Of a DNA stretch of 64,000 nucleotides, positions 19,595 to 30,520 are shown in pieces; within the stretch, counting starts at the first letter, position 1, and every line of letters begins with the position of its first letter. The translations under genes and the position numbers were made by a program. The notes beneath the pieces were generated by a model. That model saw nothing but the letters and a program-made list of their open reading frames with translations. It ran no database searches and was not told the origin of the DNA. The DNA is from Kappaphycus alvarezii (Eukaryota; Rhodophyta; Florideophyceae; Gigartinales; Solieriaceae). The DNA lies in NCBI GenBank assembly GCA_002205965.3, contig NADL03000125.1:1-64000 (forward strand). Direction: 5' to 3'.

Positions 19595-20641
19595 CCTTCC
19601 TCAAGGGTGGTATAGGGCTTACTCCTGCCTCCTGGAAAGCCAATGCGGCCTATCTCGGTTCTGTTGCCGCCAGCCTCCCATCTTTCCGCCTTCTATATTC
19701 TGGGTTCCCTGCCTGTCAACTGATTTTCCGCTCCACTCCCTTCTCTCCGTTCTCAGCTGCCCCATACCAGCCGTTTCGCTTGCAATCCTACTCAATTGCT
19801 TTCGTCAGGCCACTACGAATCCCCCGGGTTCCCTCCTCGTGGCTTGCAGCATGCACTGACTACTGGGCTCGTGGACTACTAGTATGATCGCTTCACGGCA
19901 TCCCTCACCCCTGTCTCCAAAACGCGTCATGTATCTACCACTGCTTTCTCGTCCTCATTACCCTTCTCTACTCTTCCACTCAGCGATAACGGTGCCCGCG
20001 CTGCTCCTGAAGTCTGGATTACTATTGTATGTTTACATCTCGGCGAGCCACTTTTCTCTGGATCCCGTTCCTGCACCAATGTTACCGCTAAACTTCCATG
20101 CTAGATGTTCACGGTCATCACGCCATGGTCTGCAGTACTGGCGCCGGTAGCGTTCGCGGTCACGACGCACTTCGTGACGAGCTAGCTCGGTCTATCCGCC
20201 ATACTGCTCTACTCCACGGTGTTCGCGTTTCTCTGGAGCAGCGCTTTCCAGATCCTCCACATCCTTCTTCTGGATTCCCTGCGGCCTTCCAACTGACCAG
20301 AGAGGAACGGCAGCCTCGAATTGACCGCATTTATCCTTCTACTTCTTCCGCGACCCAGCTTCGCCTAGATGTTTTTATTAATTAATCCGAGTTAGCTACC
20401 AGCCCGCAGGCCTTTGATGTCTCTGTCATCAGTCCGCACTCATCTGGGTTTCGTTCTTATCCTCTACATGGCCATATCTCCAAGCAAGAATCGGAGAAAC
20501 GCCACCATTACCATATTTTTTTGCGAATACTACGGACTGAACCTTCACCTCATGGTTGCTGATGTCTATGGTTGCATTGGACCCGGGTTTGATCAAGCTG
20601 TGCAACAAGTCGCCCACTTTCTCGCCAGCAAGCGTGGTACT
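19555..20641 (+). pseudogene. LINE C-terminal half, decayed (LINE copy 5)
   Basis: Plus strand: LLEDAWHSAQFPFLKGGIGL, ASWKANAAYLGSVAASLPSF, a zinc-knuckle remnant GHHAMVC…GHDALRDELARSI near 20100-20200, a broken nuclease segment (LRLDVFIN; FDVSVISPH-like in another frame) and the terminus VADVYGCIGPGFDQAVQQVA / HFLASKRGT. The stop (TGATAG) is again the first base run of an LTR (20642). Many frame changes. The order of motifs equals LINE copy 4 with low identity, so it is a different, older subfamily. Confidence 0.6.
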
Positions 20642-21106
20642 TGATAGGGGTAAATCGTTGGGAGAAGAGATACTCAGAACCAACTACCACAAGAAGGAGG
20701 TCTTGCAAGCGACAAAAGTGCTACCGTGGTATACTTGAACGAACAAAAAGGAATGTTTATGGAAGAGAGTTGAGAGGGCTACGAGCGAGTATGAAAGGGA
20801 CAGGGTCTACCACTGATGCTCTGCGGCCAGCGTAGGAAAAATGTTTCTTGGGTCCGAAGTTGACTCTCAAATTCCTACTACTCGGGACTTGGCTTGAAGT
20901 TTTCTGCCAACTTGCTTGACCTCTCCATGAGGAAGCAGTTTACTCAGCTTATATAGACTTTTGGCTACACCTAAAGTCCGAACAAAACTACAGAAGGTAC
21001 CAGGAAATGCATGCAAATAATTTGTGTGGATTGTATACTCTAAACAAAAGATACTTAAGAAAATAACAATCAATAAGGTCCTCTTATTTTTTATTCTCTA
21101 AATCAG
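20642..21106 (-). repeat. 3' LTR of the acidic-protein element (LTR copy 4, short subfamily)
   Basis: 465 bp, bounded by TGATTTAGAG (21106) and CTATCA (20642) on minus. It is homologous throughout to 5465-5925 and shares about 340 bp with the long subfamily. It has a TATATAAGC box near 20948-20956 on minus, and the hairpin GAAGTTGACTCTCAAATTC is slightly degraded. Confidence 0.6.
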
Positions 21107-21700
21107 ATCCAAAAAACTCCTCCAAAATATCTATGCTGCCCGAGCAGTCCCCAAAAATATCGGCGAACGCCTTATAGCTCTCTATTTTCTCCTGAGAAAT
21201 ATCTAAACTACACAAGATATCTCCATCCGGTTCCAGCGTCGGCACCACTTGTTCTAGACTCTCCAGTCTAGGCCCTACTACTTCAACACTTTCCATGCCC
21301 CCTTTTTCCTCATCCACCTCGTCCTCGACCTCATCATCCTCCTCTTCCTCCTCTTCCTCCTCCTCAACCTCCCTGTTATTAGCCTTGTTATTGTTATTAG
21401 GCCCTACTACTTCAACACTTTCCATGCCCCCTTTTTCCTCATCCACCTCGTCCTCGACCTCATCATCCTCCTCTTCCTCCTCTGTCTTCTCCCCATCCTC
21501 ACCGTCATCCTCTCTATTTACCTCGTAGACCAATCCAGGGGCTAACCATTCCTCGAAGGTCTCCCCAGCTCCCCCCTCGATGTCCCATTCCCGCCCCTTA
21601 CATACCTCCTCCGCCTCATCCTAAAAAAAAGGCGACGCACGAATTCGATGACCTTTTTCTTGGTCTGCCGGCGCAGGTAGTCCCCGCGGTCAGTAGGTCC
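21084..21700 (-). CDS. Acidic-linker protein of an LTR element, copy 2 (best preserved)
   Basis: A clean minus ORF from 21533 to 21084, preceded in the same or a shifted frame up to about 21700 by KKKVIEFVRR…DEAEEVCKGREW and ETFEEWLAPGLVYEVNRED. Domains in order: basic/Glu helix, the W-x-x-P-x-L-V-Y-E motif, two runs of 9-14 acidic residues, VVPTLEPDGDILCSLDISQE, and a C-terminal block KAFADIFGD…SIDILEEFFGSDLENKK. The acidic part contains a 120-bp tandem duplication (EDEVDEEKGGMESVEVVG twice). One stop upstream of the clean ORF suggests a frame break. It ends inside the LTR. Charge pattern and position suggest a third ORF or polyprotein C-terminus. The function is unknown. Confidence 0.5.
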
Positions 21701-22480
21701 GAAAGGGAGTAGGGGAATAGAGTTTAGGGGGGGGGGGATGGCGATTTTTGGAAATGACTTTCGAGGGGCATAGATTTTTCAATTTGGTAGGCTTTGAGAA
21801 ATGGGAGGAAATGGGGGGTGTTTTGGGTGTTTGAGGGGGAAGGGGTGATGAGTAAAATGATCGGGGACGTTTAAAACGTGGAATAAAGGGGTTTCAATAG
21901 GCTCCCAGGACAGGTTCTATAGACTACGAATAGGTAAAATAAATCTGTAAAGGATTTTGTAGTAGTTCATTTGCGCCCTATTTCTCAAAAAAGCGAATTT
22001 GGAGGCGAAGGTTAGCAAAAAGGGAAGAAGAACTTGATTCGGGAGCGATTCAGAGGGGTAGATTAAGTATAAAATATATCTAGAAAAAATGGAAGTAAAT
22101 TTGGAGAGGACCACGGAAATGATGAGCGAGGCCCAGGGAGGTCGAGGAAGGACCGGAACTCTAAGCAAATTTGGACAAGGAGAGGTAGTACAGTAAACGA
22201 AAGGTCTGTAGATGACGGCGACAAAAAAATCCGTTCCTATCAGCACGCGCCTAACAGTACCTCTGTTGCCGCCGAGAAACATTCGCTCTTCGTTAGATTC
22301 GTATGCCTGATTGTCCAATACGTTGCTACGTCTGTTAATCGGAGGCGTCTTGACCAGACCACCGATTTGGCCTCTGCTGTTTAGTCCCAGGCCCTGTGCT
22401 GTATGGCGCTTGCGGTCTCCTGAATATCGATAATTAAAGGTGATGCTTTCGTAAATTAGTAATCCTCCTCTCTCCCGTCG
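21701..22480. other. Internal region upstream of the acidic protein; no gene recognised
   Basis: Shares patchy similarity with 6430-6870 (GGGGA-rich runs, TAAAACGT, a TATCTAG-AAAATGG pattern), as expected if both belong to the same element. A 133-codon minus ORF (21917-22318) has no recognised domain. Confidence 0.35.
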
Positions 22481-22484
22481 GGAT

Positions 22485-22720
22485 TGATATCTATGGTGCC
22501 TTGGGTGAAGACGGCAAGCGTGTTTTCCGCCGCCTTGGTTCCTTCGCTGCTTCCCCTCGCGATTCCCCGCCTCACCAGGAGCTCCGCGACTTCATGCCCG
22601 TTTTGCATTTAGTCTCGAAGTAATGCAGGTGCGACAGGTTTCCACCCGCCGCACGCATCCGCAGTTAATTTACGAATACCCTCCGCACGCTTCTGTGAAA
22701 CATTGTGCAACCCATAAAGA
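22485..22720 (+). pseudogene. LINE 3' fragment (IYGALGEDGKR type)
   Basis: Plus frame: IDIYGALGEDGKRVFRRLGS, FAASPRDSPP, QELRDFMPVLHLVSK, MQVRQVSTRR. It matches 42915-43130 closely and corresponds to the DIYG…R-L-S/A terminus of LINE copy 4. Confidence 0.55.
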
Positions 22721-23516
22721 TTTTCCACGTACATATTAGTTATGAGTAAATATCATCTTCTTTGAGAGCTACATTCTCTAGCTTCGTACTATATTTGAAG
22801 GGCCCGAATAGTCTACAAAATCTCATAATCAGGTCAGTTTAAAGCGAGAGGGGAACTCTTTTAATCTGTTAAAAAACGTGAACCATCATGCATTGGGTTC
22901 CAGTAGAAGTTAATGAGAAAAATGATCCCCTTCCAGAATAGTAGAACAGGAGCAGGTGGATTCGTTTTATGATTGGGCTGGAAAAGTTGTGCACAGCATA
23001 AATGGGATAACGTTCATGAGTTTGGAACAGCAATTGCTTACTGCGAAATTGGTTTCGCATATCTCGGCTTTTCCATTCAGTTGCCTCAATTGCTCCAGAA
23101 ACCGATGATGGAAGGTTACTTTGATTGGGAGTACCAGAATGCCCTTTTTGAGTCGATTTTGGTTGTCCGGAAAACCATGGACTAGATCGGATGTATCTTC
23201 AAAGAGTAAAACACCCAAACCTTTCCCCTTTGATTTAGGATTATGCGTAACAATAAATTGCGTACAACTCAAGAGGGACTTCAAAGAACTGAGGCTGAAC
23301 AATCTTTTTCAATACATCTCAGGCGCAAGTCGCTCCACTGTTTTCTACAAGATAGAAGCATACAGAGCTCGCTTATATAGCTATTCGCGAAAATAACGAT
23401 CGCAGGCGACTACAGTACAAACAGTACAAAACATAAACACAAATTACAATACGGTCGTTCAGTTCATGCAATTCAGCTTGAGTGGTGACCGTTCAATAGT
23501 ATTAGGACTCTTAACA
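22721..23516. other. No gene; contains one dispersed repeat
   Basis: 23190-23232 (TCGGATGTATCTTCAAAGAG, then AAACACCCAAACCTTTCC) repeats near 10437 and 38380. A CTATATAAGC box on minus near 23370 could belong to the LTR of the neighbouring copia remnant (a TGTTAAGAGTCC start lies near 23515). Confidence 0.35.
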
Positions 23517-23726
23517 TCAGATGCGGTCAAACAACATAAACACTCCTTTCCCTTTTTCAGCCAAGGTTCTTCTGTGTAAACTTTGTTCGGCAACGTTCTC
23601 AGACGCTATGTTCAATCTACAATTGTAAAGCGTAAGCTGTAGAGCCACAGATAGAGGAGTATCCTTTTTCGTTAAGGCATCAGATAGGTTGATTTTTCCA
23701 GGGATCCATATAATAATCTTCTCCAT
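23517..23726 (-). pseudogene. Copia RNase H C-terminus
   Basis: The minus ORF has IIIWIPGKINLSDALTKKDT, then PLSVALQLTLYNCRLNI. The W-I-P-G-x-x-N-x-x-D-A-L-T-K signature is the classic end of Ty1/copia RNase H. Only this terminal part remains. It lies 136 bases from a copia Gag on the same strand, so protease, integrase, RT and most of RNase H were deleted. Confidence 0.7.
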
Positions 23727-23861
23727 ATTCCCTAAATGGAAGTCAAACCTGATAAAAACAACATCTTCACGGATAGAGCGATCGACAGAGTGTGTTGTAG
23801 TAGATAGTGTCGTGACACAGTCGCGGGCTCGAGGCCTCTGCGACGTGGTAGTTCATGGGAA

Positions 23862-24412
23862 TTACTGATGCTCCCCAGGGAAGATGTTGTTCATATGTCT
23901 GTGGCCGAGCAGTATGAATGCCACCAAGGCTCCCGGTATCTTGGCCTCTGTCCCGTGCGAGCTGAGACGGGACACTTGTGCCTGAAATCTCGATTCAAAG
24001 TTCCACATACTTTCGTTCTTGTTTCGCTTCGTGTTCAAAAGTTTCAACAGGTCTTGGTACACCTCGGATACTACGGCGCGTGGGTCACGAGTGTACAGCG
24101 CCTTAACAGTGGCATCGGCACCTTGTGAGTACTGAATGACCTCTTCTCGAATCGACTTGCAAATGTCTCTTGCCCTTCCATAGAGTTGAGATTGAAGCAT
24201 GATTCCCATGAGATCTTCGCGAATATTGCTCGAATTGTTCGTCTCCAGTTTGCTGTGAAACGATATCCATTGTGCGACTGACGTCGCGTAATGTTCCTGG
24301 TTACCTTTTCCGTCGGTCCAGGGCACGGTATTCTTGCCCCACGAGAAGCGAGGCCGCTTCCGTAGATCAGAGCTTTCTGGGCCCATAACAAATGAAATCT
24401 GTCGAAGTCCAA
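23862..24412 (-). pseudogene. Copia-type Gag
   Basis: Minus frames starting at 24412 and 24386 give RPRFSWGKNTVPWTDGKGNQ, WISFHSKLETNN, DLMGIMLQSQLYGRARDICK, then SEVYQDLLKLLNTKRNKNES, WNFESRFQAQVSRLSSHG and ALVAFILL. The pattern (helical Gag, R/N-ES-x-x-N-F-E-x-R-F) fits Gag proteins of copia elements. The N-terminus is split between two frames. It pairs with the RNase H end at 23517. Confidence 0.55.
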
Positions 24413-24679
24413 ATAGAAATGTCTATTCTTTACTGCAGGTCGGTAGATCGTCGCTTGCTCGTTCTTCCAACTACACCTAGCTCGCGAGAGCCTCTTCTTA
24501 TAGATGTCTAGAGAAGGCCCTCTACAAAATAAGGATGCTAATTATGCAATAAAAGCGTTCACCTATGCGAGAGCTGACCACTTAATATTACTACCTGCAC
24601 TTACTTTCCAGTTACGCAAATGTACTCAAGTTGCATGTGTGATTATTTCATCCGTTACGTGTTATCTGTAAATGCAATC

Positions 24680-26542
24680 TTCAGCAATTGCGTGACAGTA
24701 TCTGCATTTCACAGAAGAAGCTTGGATAAATTTGAATACACTCTTTGAAGCACTTTAGAATCCACTGAAAACTTGCACTCAACTAATTCGAAAGGAATCC
24801 CATGAAGTATGTAGTGAGGTTCCCATCGTTATCTCTTCCATTGAAAGATATCAAGGGTAGTCCAAACCTGTTTGACACCGCTTTGCAGTCTATCGAAATG
24901 CCTGGTACTATTCAGTACCTCTCATAGTCTTATAACCATTGGAAAACCCATGCCACAGAATGAAGAAAGTTATTCTCATCCGTGGAGCAAAAAACCGCGT
25001 TACGATTGTCTTCTGCTTTCATTTTCAAGAGGTTATTGTACAACCTAAGGGTATCCTTATCTTTTATATTTCTTTCCTCCATCTGATACCTTAGACAATG
25101 CCGAAAGCGTCGTCGGTCAAAATTGATATCGTACTTATCCTCAATAATAGTGAGGATATCGGAGTACTTGATATGAAGATTATTATACATATGCTCAGCT
25201 TCCTTTTTATTTTCAGGAGGGACATGCTTGATATAAATACTTCTTTTGGGAAGGTAGTTATGCTGGATCTGAGAGATGTCAACGGCATGCGTTCACTGAC
25301 TTGCCGAATTCCCAACCTTTTTGTTTCCTGAACTTGCCTTTGTACGCCGGTCTCGTGCCATGAATGGACATTGAACCCCTTCATTCTTTCGCAGCGCACA
25401 CACCAAATAGCCACGTAATAGTGGTTTCGTTGTTTCAGTTTCCACAGAATTGGAGTCTCTGATATGTAGAGAAAATCCGAGACACTCTGCGATGTGTTGG
25501 AGATAGGGCAGGCTATCAGGATACCAGCATGCGCTGGTGTTAATTCCAAAAATGCCATGAATGCGTTTCGAGTAGCTTCTTCAGCTGTTTGTATGGTCTT
25601 CTGATCCAGACTCTGGTCTATATTCGCGAATTCTGCGCAGAGAGAAGTGGTTGGAGACGCTGCACTACGATGTATACCTGAATCCATCTGAGGAAAGGAA
25701 CAAAACAAATTGTAAGATATGGATAGATTAGGACTGGGTGGGCTTCAGCTTCGGCAAAACCGTCTTGAATATCAAAAACACATACCACTCTTTCTTGATC
25801 CTCACTATTGGATTCTCTTTCAGCCATGCTCTCTCCCTTTTACGCGTCAGCTACATTACGGACTTGTCTTGTAGCTGCTTTTTCGAGATTCCCACGACCA
25901 ATAAAGTCTCTGCTCTCAGGTTAAGAATCCCCACGCTGGGAAGCAAGAAAATTTTGCACCACACCGGCATCTTTAACGTTTTCTGAAACGTCTATGATTG
26001 AGTCATCAGAGTTGTCATCGTCGACAGCTAAAGAGAGTCTAGGAACCTCTGAAGATACTGGTCCCAGTCCCGTGAGTTTCTGCTGTTTCCTTCGCTCATT
26101 TTCGACTGTTGTTGTGCACATTAAGTCCTCTCTGTCATCATCATCGTCTTCTCTCATAAAAATCACTTCAGAAGCGCTCCTTATTTTTGAAGCCGATCCT
26201 GCCTGTATCTTTGGTGTGAATGTGTATGAAAGTAATACCCATACCGTCGGGAGCTTGACCTTTTTCTGAGGACTTGAAGGCTTCTACCCATCTTTGGCGC
26301 TCCCCTTTGGACATGTGCTTTCGCATGTGGTTGTGAATTTTCTCCTCATCACACTGTATTGCCCATTTTAAATTGTTCCTCATCAGCTTCTCGACAAAAG
26401 AGGCTTTAAATCTACTTCCTTTGGGAGGGACTTTGTATTGCAGCCACCTTATTCGTACACTGAGAGCGTACTTTCCAATGCCACTGTAGTCAAGTACCCA
26501 TTGTGATCCGAATGCAAATCCCTTTTTCCATAATCTTCTCAA
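24680..26542 (-). pseudogene. MULE-type DNA transposase remnant
   Basis: Minus strand with many frame changes. 26542-26168 (GKYALSVRIRWLQYKVPPKG, NHMRKHMSKGERQRW) and 25708-25091 (FLYISETPILWKLKQRNHYY, VRCERMKGFNVHSW) resemble N-terminal zinc/DNA-binding parts. 25190-24930 (SDILTIIEDKYDINFDRRRF, DENNFLHSVAWVF) precedes the catalytic start ISIDCKAVSNRFGLPLISFN then GRDNDGN near 24770-24895. The D in SIDCKA (24888-24890), followed by the N-R-F-G-x-P-L segment, is characteristic of Mutator-like transposases. Downstream catalytic residues are not visible and no terminal inverted repeats were found. Confidence 0.5.
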
Positions 26543-26744
26543 TATATTAGACAGAATGTTATTTGTCTTTTCAATGGTTACTTCATTATTTAAGTGCCTT
26601 CTTTTGCTCCAAGCCGTCTTTTTTGGTTTGTACGGGGTTTATTTTAAATCCTTGTATGCCCCTTTTTGCCTATTGGGTGTTTCTGATGTATGGAGAGGAA
26701 CAAAATCTCTTATAAACTACTCATCGTCTCCGTCTTCCATGTGA

Positions 26745-27359
26745 TTATCTAAAGGGAGCTCCTTCTCTTGTGCAGCACAGTTCTTTGAGTCCTTTTCTTC
26801 TGTTTGATGAAAAATATTGTACACTCACCGTAGTGCATAGAGGAGACCACACATCCGACTGGACTCTCAGGCCGAGGAAGATTGATATCGGAGAGTAAGC
26901 ATGTTTTTCAAATACCAGATCTTCTACATTATCCAAAGAAAAGCTCACATTCTCGAAAAGAAGCTTTTCAATCCTTCCCGAGTTGCTTGAACCCTCTTTG
27001 TGCCTCCCAGAATATCTGTTTGAACGGACAAAATCCTGCATTTGGTTTATTAACACATCGTATGTCACGCGTTGTCGACGATAGACTGCAGCCATGATCA
27101 TCGAAATACGTGATTCAGCACAGGTCCAACGATATTTCTCTGTCAGATCCTCAGAACACCCAGCTACAAAAGTCTCAGTCGTAATTAGCCCTGTCGTCCT
27201 TGCGAACTCTGACATCATGGAAAGAACGTACGCACTAAAACTATGTGAGTCCTCTTGTCTCTCATTCTTTAGCGTCTCTAACATTAAATTAGCTTTTCCT
27301 ATTTTCCATTCATTTCGAGTCTCTAGGGCGTAGTGGATGAGATGAGCAACGAACTCCAT
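26745..27359 (-). CDS. Possible Gag-like ORF, 204 residues
   Basis: An uninterrupted minus ORF with LMLETLKNERQEDSHSFSAY, LMISEFAR-like helices, TFVAGCSEDLTEKYRW and SMIMAAVYRRQR. The pattern of a core of helices ending in an F-x-x-G-x-x-x-x-x-x-R segment resembles retrotransposon Gag. The last third is of different character (LCTTVSVQYFSSNRRKG) and may be readthrough. It could instead be the 5' gene of the neighbouring MULE remnant. No zinc knuckle. Confidence 0.3.
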   Translation of the reverse strand: MEFVAHLIHYALETRNEWKIGKANLMLETLKNERQEDSHSFSAYVLSMMSEFARTTGLITTETFVAGCSEDLTEKYRWTCAESRISMIMAAVYRRQRVTYDVLINQMQDFVRSNRYSGRHKEGSSNSGRIEKLLFENVSFSLDNVEDLVFEKHAYSPISIFLGLRVQSDVWSPLCTTVSVQYFSSNRRKGLKELCCTREGAPFR

Positions 27360-28831
27360 ACGAAATTTCGAGCATCTAACGGTGAGACTGTCTCCCTACC
27401 ATAGAATCCACACGTTCTCCTTCACACATCTCGCAACTATAACTCCCCAATGATTATCATTAAAGTTCGTTGGAATGATTGTGCTCGTCACAAATTCTGA
27501 CGACAAGTATAACTTTGTTGTCAAGCGGTCTTTGAAAATGTCGTGAAACCCGGTCTGTTGGTCTCGCTAACTAGCCTGTACAATCAGGATAGTACAATAA
27601 GAGAGGATAGTTGTACGGTAGGTAGGTGATTTAATTAAGAAGTGCAAGCGCTCACCAAGACGGCGAGAACTACGGACTTTATGTCTACTCGGTTGTCTTT
27701 TTTCTTAAAAATCGTGCCTGACCGAGGAAGACGCTGCTCAATAAGATAGGTTAGGTGAAATACTGCGAGGAACTGCGGCTTGATGATCTGATCCGATCAT
27801 TGGTTGGGATCAGAGAGTTCAAACTGTAGCGGGAACTGTACGTTACTGTACATTTCAGTACAGTACTTGTCATACGGCGTGGGTAGATCGACAGAAACGG
27901 ATCAAAACACCAATTCCAATCTCACCAGACTTTTTTCGCAGAATATGGTCTGCAGCGTATCCAATATTGCATCCAGTATCTGTAGAAAGTAGAACTACGC
28001 CGTTCATCGGCTCTAGCTCAAAGATTCCTGACGTGATCAATGTATTGAAAAACCACTCATTTTGATTTCAAGATGTTATGTATGAGTTTGAAAATTTCCC
28101 ATCACATTCGTAACCATCTTTTGTGATGATGTAAAGGTGAAGCTAAACTGCTTTCAGTTCTCGAAATCCATTGAGCACTCTTCGATCAAAAATGATACTG
28201 GATATTCGTTGTAACTCTTCCAGAAAAAATGTTATCTTTTCTTTCAGTATGTAGTATTTGATTGGTGGGTAACGCTTTCTAGCTTCAAGTCGTTCTTTTT
28301 CTGCGACATAAAGATCGCAGTCATCGCCTGAATCCGAAAGATTGTTATCTGGTATCCGTTCATGAATATCTCCAGAGCATCACCATTATAGGAGTGAATT
28401 TGCACTTCTCCCTTCTTGAATATGCTTAAGGCCGTGTAGCCTACATTAAGTGAGGACAGCGATGAAAGCGAGAAGTGAGATTCTGAAATGACAATGAAAG
28501 CTTCAACGTGAATTGGCATTGAGATTGGTGTTTTTGGTGATAAACTGCAGTGAGAGAGCTCTTGTAAGAGCATAATGTGATATACTGTACATGTCAGAAG
28601 AAGTTTTGCTAGAAAGACGTTGAAAGCATGTAAAAGCTGCTGATGTTTGATGTTGGCAACTTCAGACCTCGAACCAATTGGACCAATAAGATACGCTCGA
28701 ACTGGGGATCCGCTGCTTGGCACGTTCTAAATGGTGGTAGTCCTTACACAGGCATATTGTCGGGATCTCCTTCGAAATCTGTGAGCGCATCCTGCCTTTT
28801 TGTGTACAGCGTGTACAGTGCGTGTAGTCCC
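27360..28831. other. No gene identified
   Basis: AT-rich. It contains a GTACAGTA/TACTGTAC cluster at 27838-27872 and a 159-codon minus ORF (28244-28723) without recognised motifs. Its right edge (GTCCC, 28827-28831) is the target duplication of element A. Confidence 0.35.
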
Positions 28832-29283
28832 TGTTGATGACAGTGGATGGAAGTTGATTTTTATGTATTTGTAGTACTATCTAAGACGATTTTTTGGGGT
28901 AACGTACTGTACTTTCATTCGTTAGTTGGTACACTCGCTCAAGCACTTGCATTACACGTCCTGCCAATGGTTTGATTACAAGTTCATAGGACTGCTAAAC
29001 TTTCCATTACTCGCAGTAAATTAACCCAATTTCCCCCCTTTCTATCTTTTACCTCGTATTTTTTAATTATTCTTTATGGTGAAGTACAGTATTGTACAGT
29101 AAGTACACTACTGTACCGACGACTCTCAGCCACAGACCGCTCTGGTGTCGGATATATAGGTAGCACCTGAGTCGGCTGGGCAGTTTGCAGAAGTTAGCGT
29201 CACCTAGACTAGCGACCCCTCCCTACTCCTAAACCTACGCCTCTGTACTTTCTTCTTCCAATAATCCCCTTTCACTCCCATCA
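28832..29283 (+). repeat. Element A 5' LTR
   Basis: 452 bp, against 334 bp in the 3' LTR; most of the difference is the 121-bp insertion at 28917-29037 plus its duplicated CTTTC. A TATA box (GATATATAGG) lies at 29151-29160. Confidence 0.9.
28917..29037 (+). mobile_element. Small insertion in the 5' LTR (short repeat family)
   Basis: Absent from the 3' LTR and flanked by CTTTC at 28912-28916 and 29038-29042. Its end (CGCAGTAAATTAACCC…CCCCCC) matches the 3' end of the insertion at 31572-31696 and of the copies near 9-12 kb. Confidence 0.75.
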
Positions 29284-30433
29284 TGGTACTCTTGCGCAGG
29301 CCCGACACTCCCAGCGCCAGGGCTGTCGTGTTCGACGGCACGAGCGACGTGCGAAAACTCTTCTTTTTCTTTGGGAATGTCGCGATGGCATCCAAACCTG
29401 ACGAGTAGAAAGCTCTTACTCTCCTCGCACACCTAGACGGCGCAGCGTTAGACTTCTGTTACGATACGTTTGCGTCGAATGGTGAGCTCGTTCCCGTAGT
29501 GAAAAGCTACGCTTGGCTAAACAGAAGTGTCTCGAGCATTTAGCAAAGGATGAAGACCCGGAGGACGTCATCCACCAAGCTCTAGAAGTTGAGCTTGATT
29601 TAGAAGATATCCTTGGTTCTTTTGAGGAAAATTGAACGCCTCTGCGAGATGTCGGAGTTCGACAACATCGCCATGTTCGGACTTCTTCGCACTGCTGCCT
29701 GTCGACACAAGGAATTGCAGCAGTTCTTGGCCTTTAGGGGACCCAAAAATTATCCGGGAATCGTCAAGGCGCTGAAGGACTTTCACCCCAATCGTGTGGC
29801 GTTTTCTGGTCTTTCTAGCCGCAACGCTGAAGTTCCGCCGGCAAGGTTGCTGTTCGCCGCGAGATCGAGTCTAAGAACATCGAAGACAAGGTGGACGCTC
29901 TAGCCGAAGACCTCTCGAAGTTTCCTCTTTTTCTGAATAATTCTAAGAGAGATGACGAGGCTGGACCATCGTCAGCCTTCAGTAAAAAAAATAAGGTCCA
30001 CCAATGCTCTTACTGCAACGAGCTTGGCCATAACGCAATAAATTGCGAGAAGAAACCGCATTGTAACACCAGCTGTTCCCTTTGTGGAAAGATGGGTCAC
30101 TCAGATGCTACGTGCTGGTCCGGTGGAAGAAGGTCAGCGATTCGAGAAGAAGCCCCCGCCGAGAAGAAAGAAGACGGGGGAGGAAGTGACGGAGTGAGCA
30201 TCTTCCGAGAAGACTCGTCCAAAACCGACTCCTCACAGCACGAAGGAGTGAATGTCGCGAAAAAAAACGCCGACGGAGAGGCACTATCCAAAAAGCCCCG
30301 TCAGGACAATAATAGAGGCATTCCTATCTCTAGACTCGTAACTGGTCCCCATGCTCGCGTTATGCAACCGGGCCCAGCCCTACCCCCGGAAGAATTTCGA
30401 ATCATTAGCCGTAAGAAGAAGGCGAATAAATAG
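29283..30433 (+). pseudogene. Element A Gag with two CCHC zinc knuckles
   Basis: Reading from ATG at 29283 gives MVLLRRPDTPSARAVVFDGT, VRKLFFFFGNVAMASKPDE, a stop, then KALTLLAHLDGAALDFCYDT. Later frames (29613-29903, 29891-30433) give KDFHPNRVAFSGL and a nucleocapsid part with CSYCNELGHNAINC and CSLCGKMGHSDATC, both C-x2-C-x4-H-x4-C (about 30005-30115). A basic tail follows (RIISRKKKANK). Gag packages the RNA. Here at least one stop and two frame changes disrupt it. The start codon formed by the LTR end and primer site is unusual. Confidence 0.75.
29284..29300 (+). promoter_or_regulatory. Element A primer-binding site
   Basis: TGGTACTCTTGCGCAGG directly follows the LTR. TGG complements a tRNA CCA end, and 11 bases equal the site of element D. 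The gag ATG (29283-29285) overlaps it. Confidence 0.7.
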
Positions 30434-30520
30434 AACCTTGGGAAGAATAATTCGAATAAGCTGCAGGAATGCGTAGGGAAATACGACATTGTTTCCGAGC
30501 TTGCAAATGCAAAATGTGGT

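Noticed and set aside
23300-24620. Copia LTR pair
   Set aside because: CTATAAG/CTATATAAG boxes and a TGTTAAGAGTCC start suggest LTRs, but the two candidate regions do not align well by eye.
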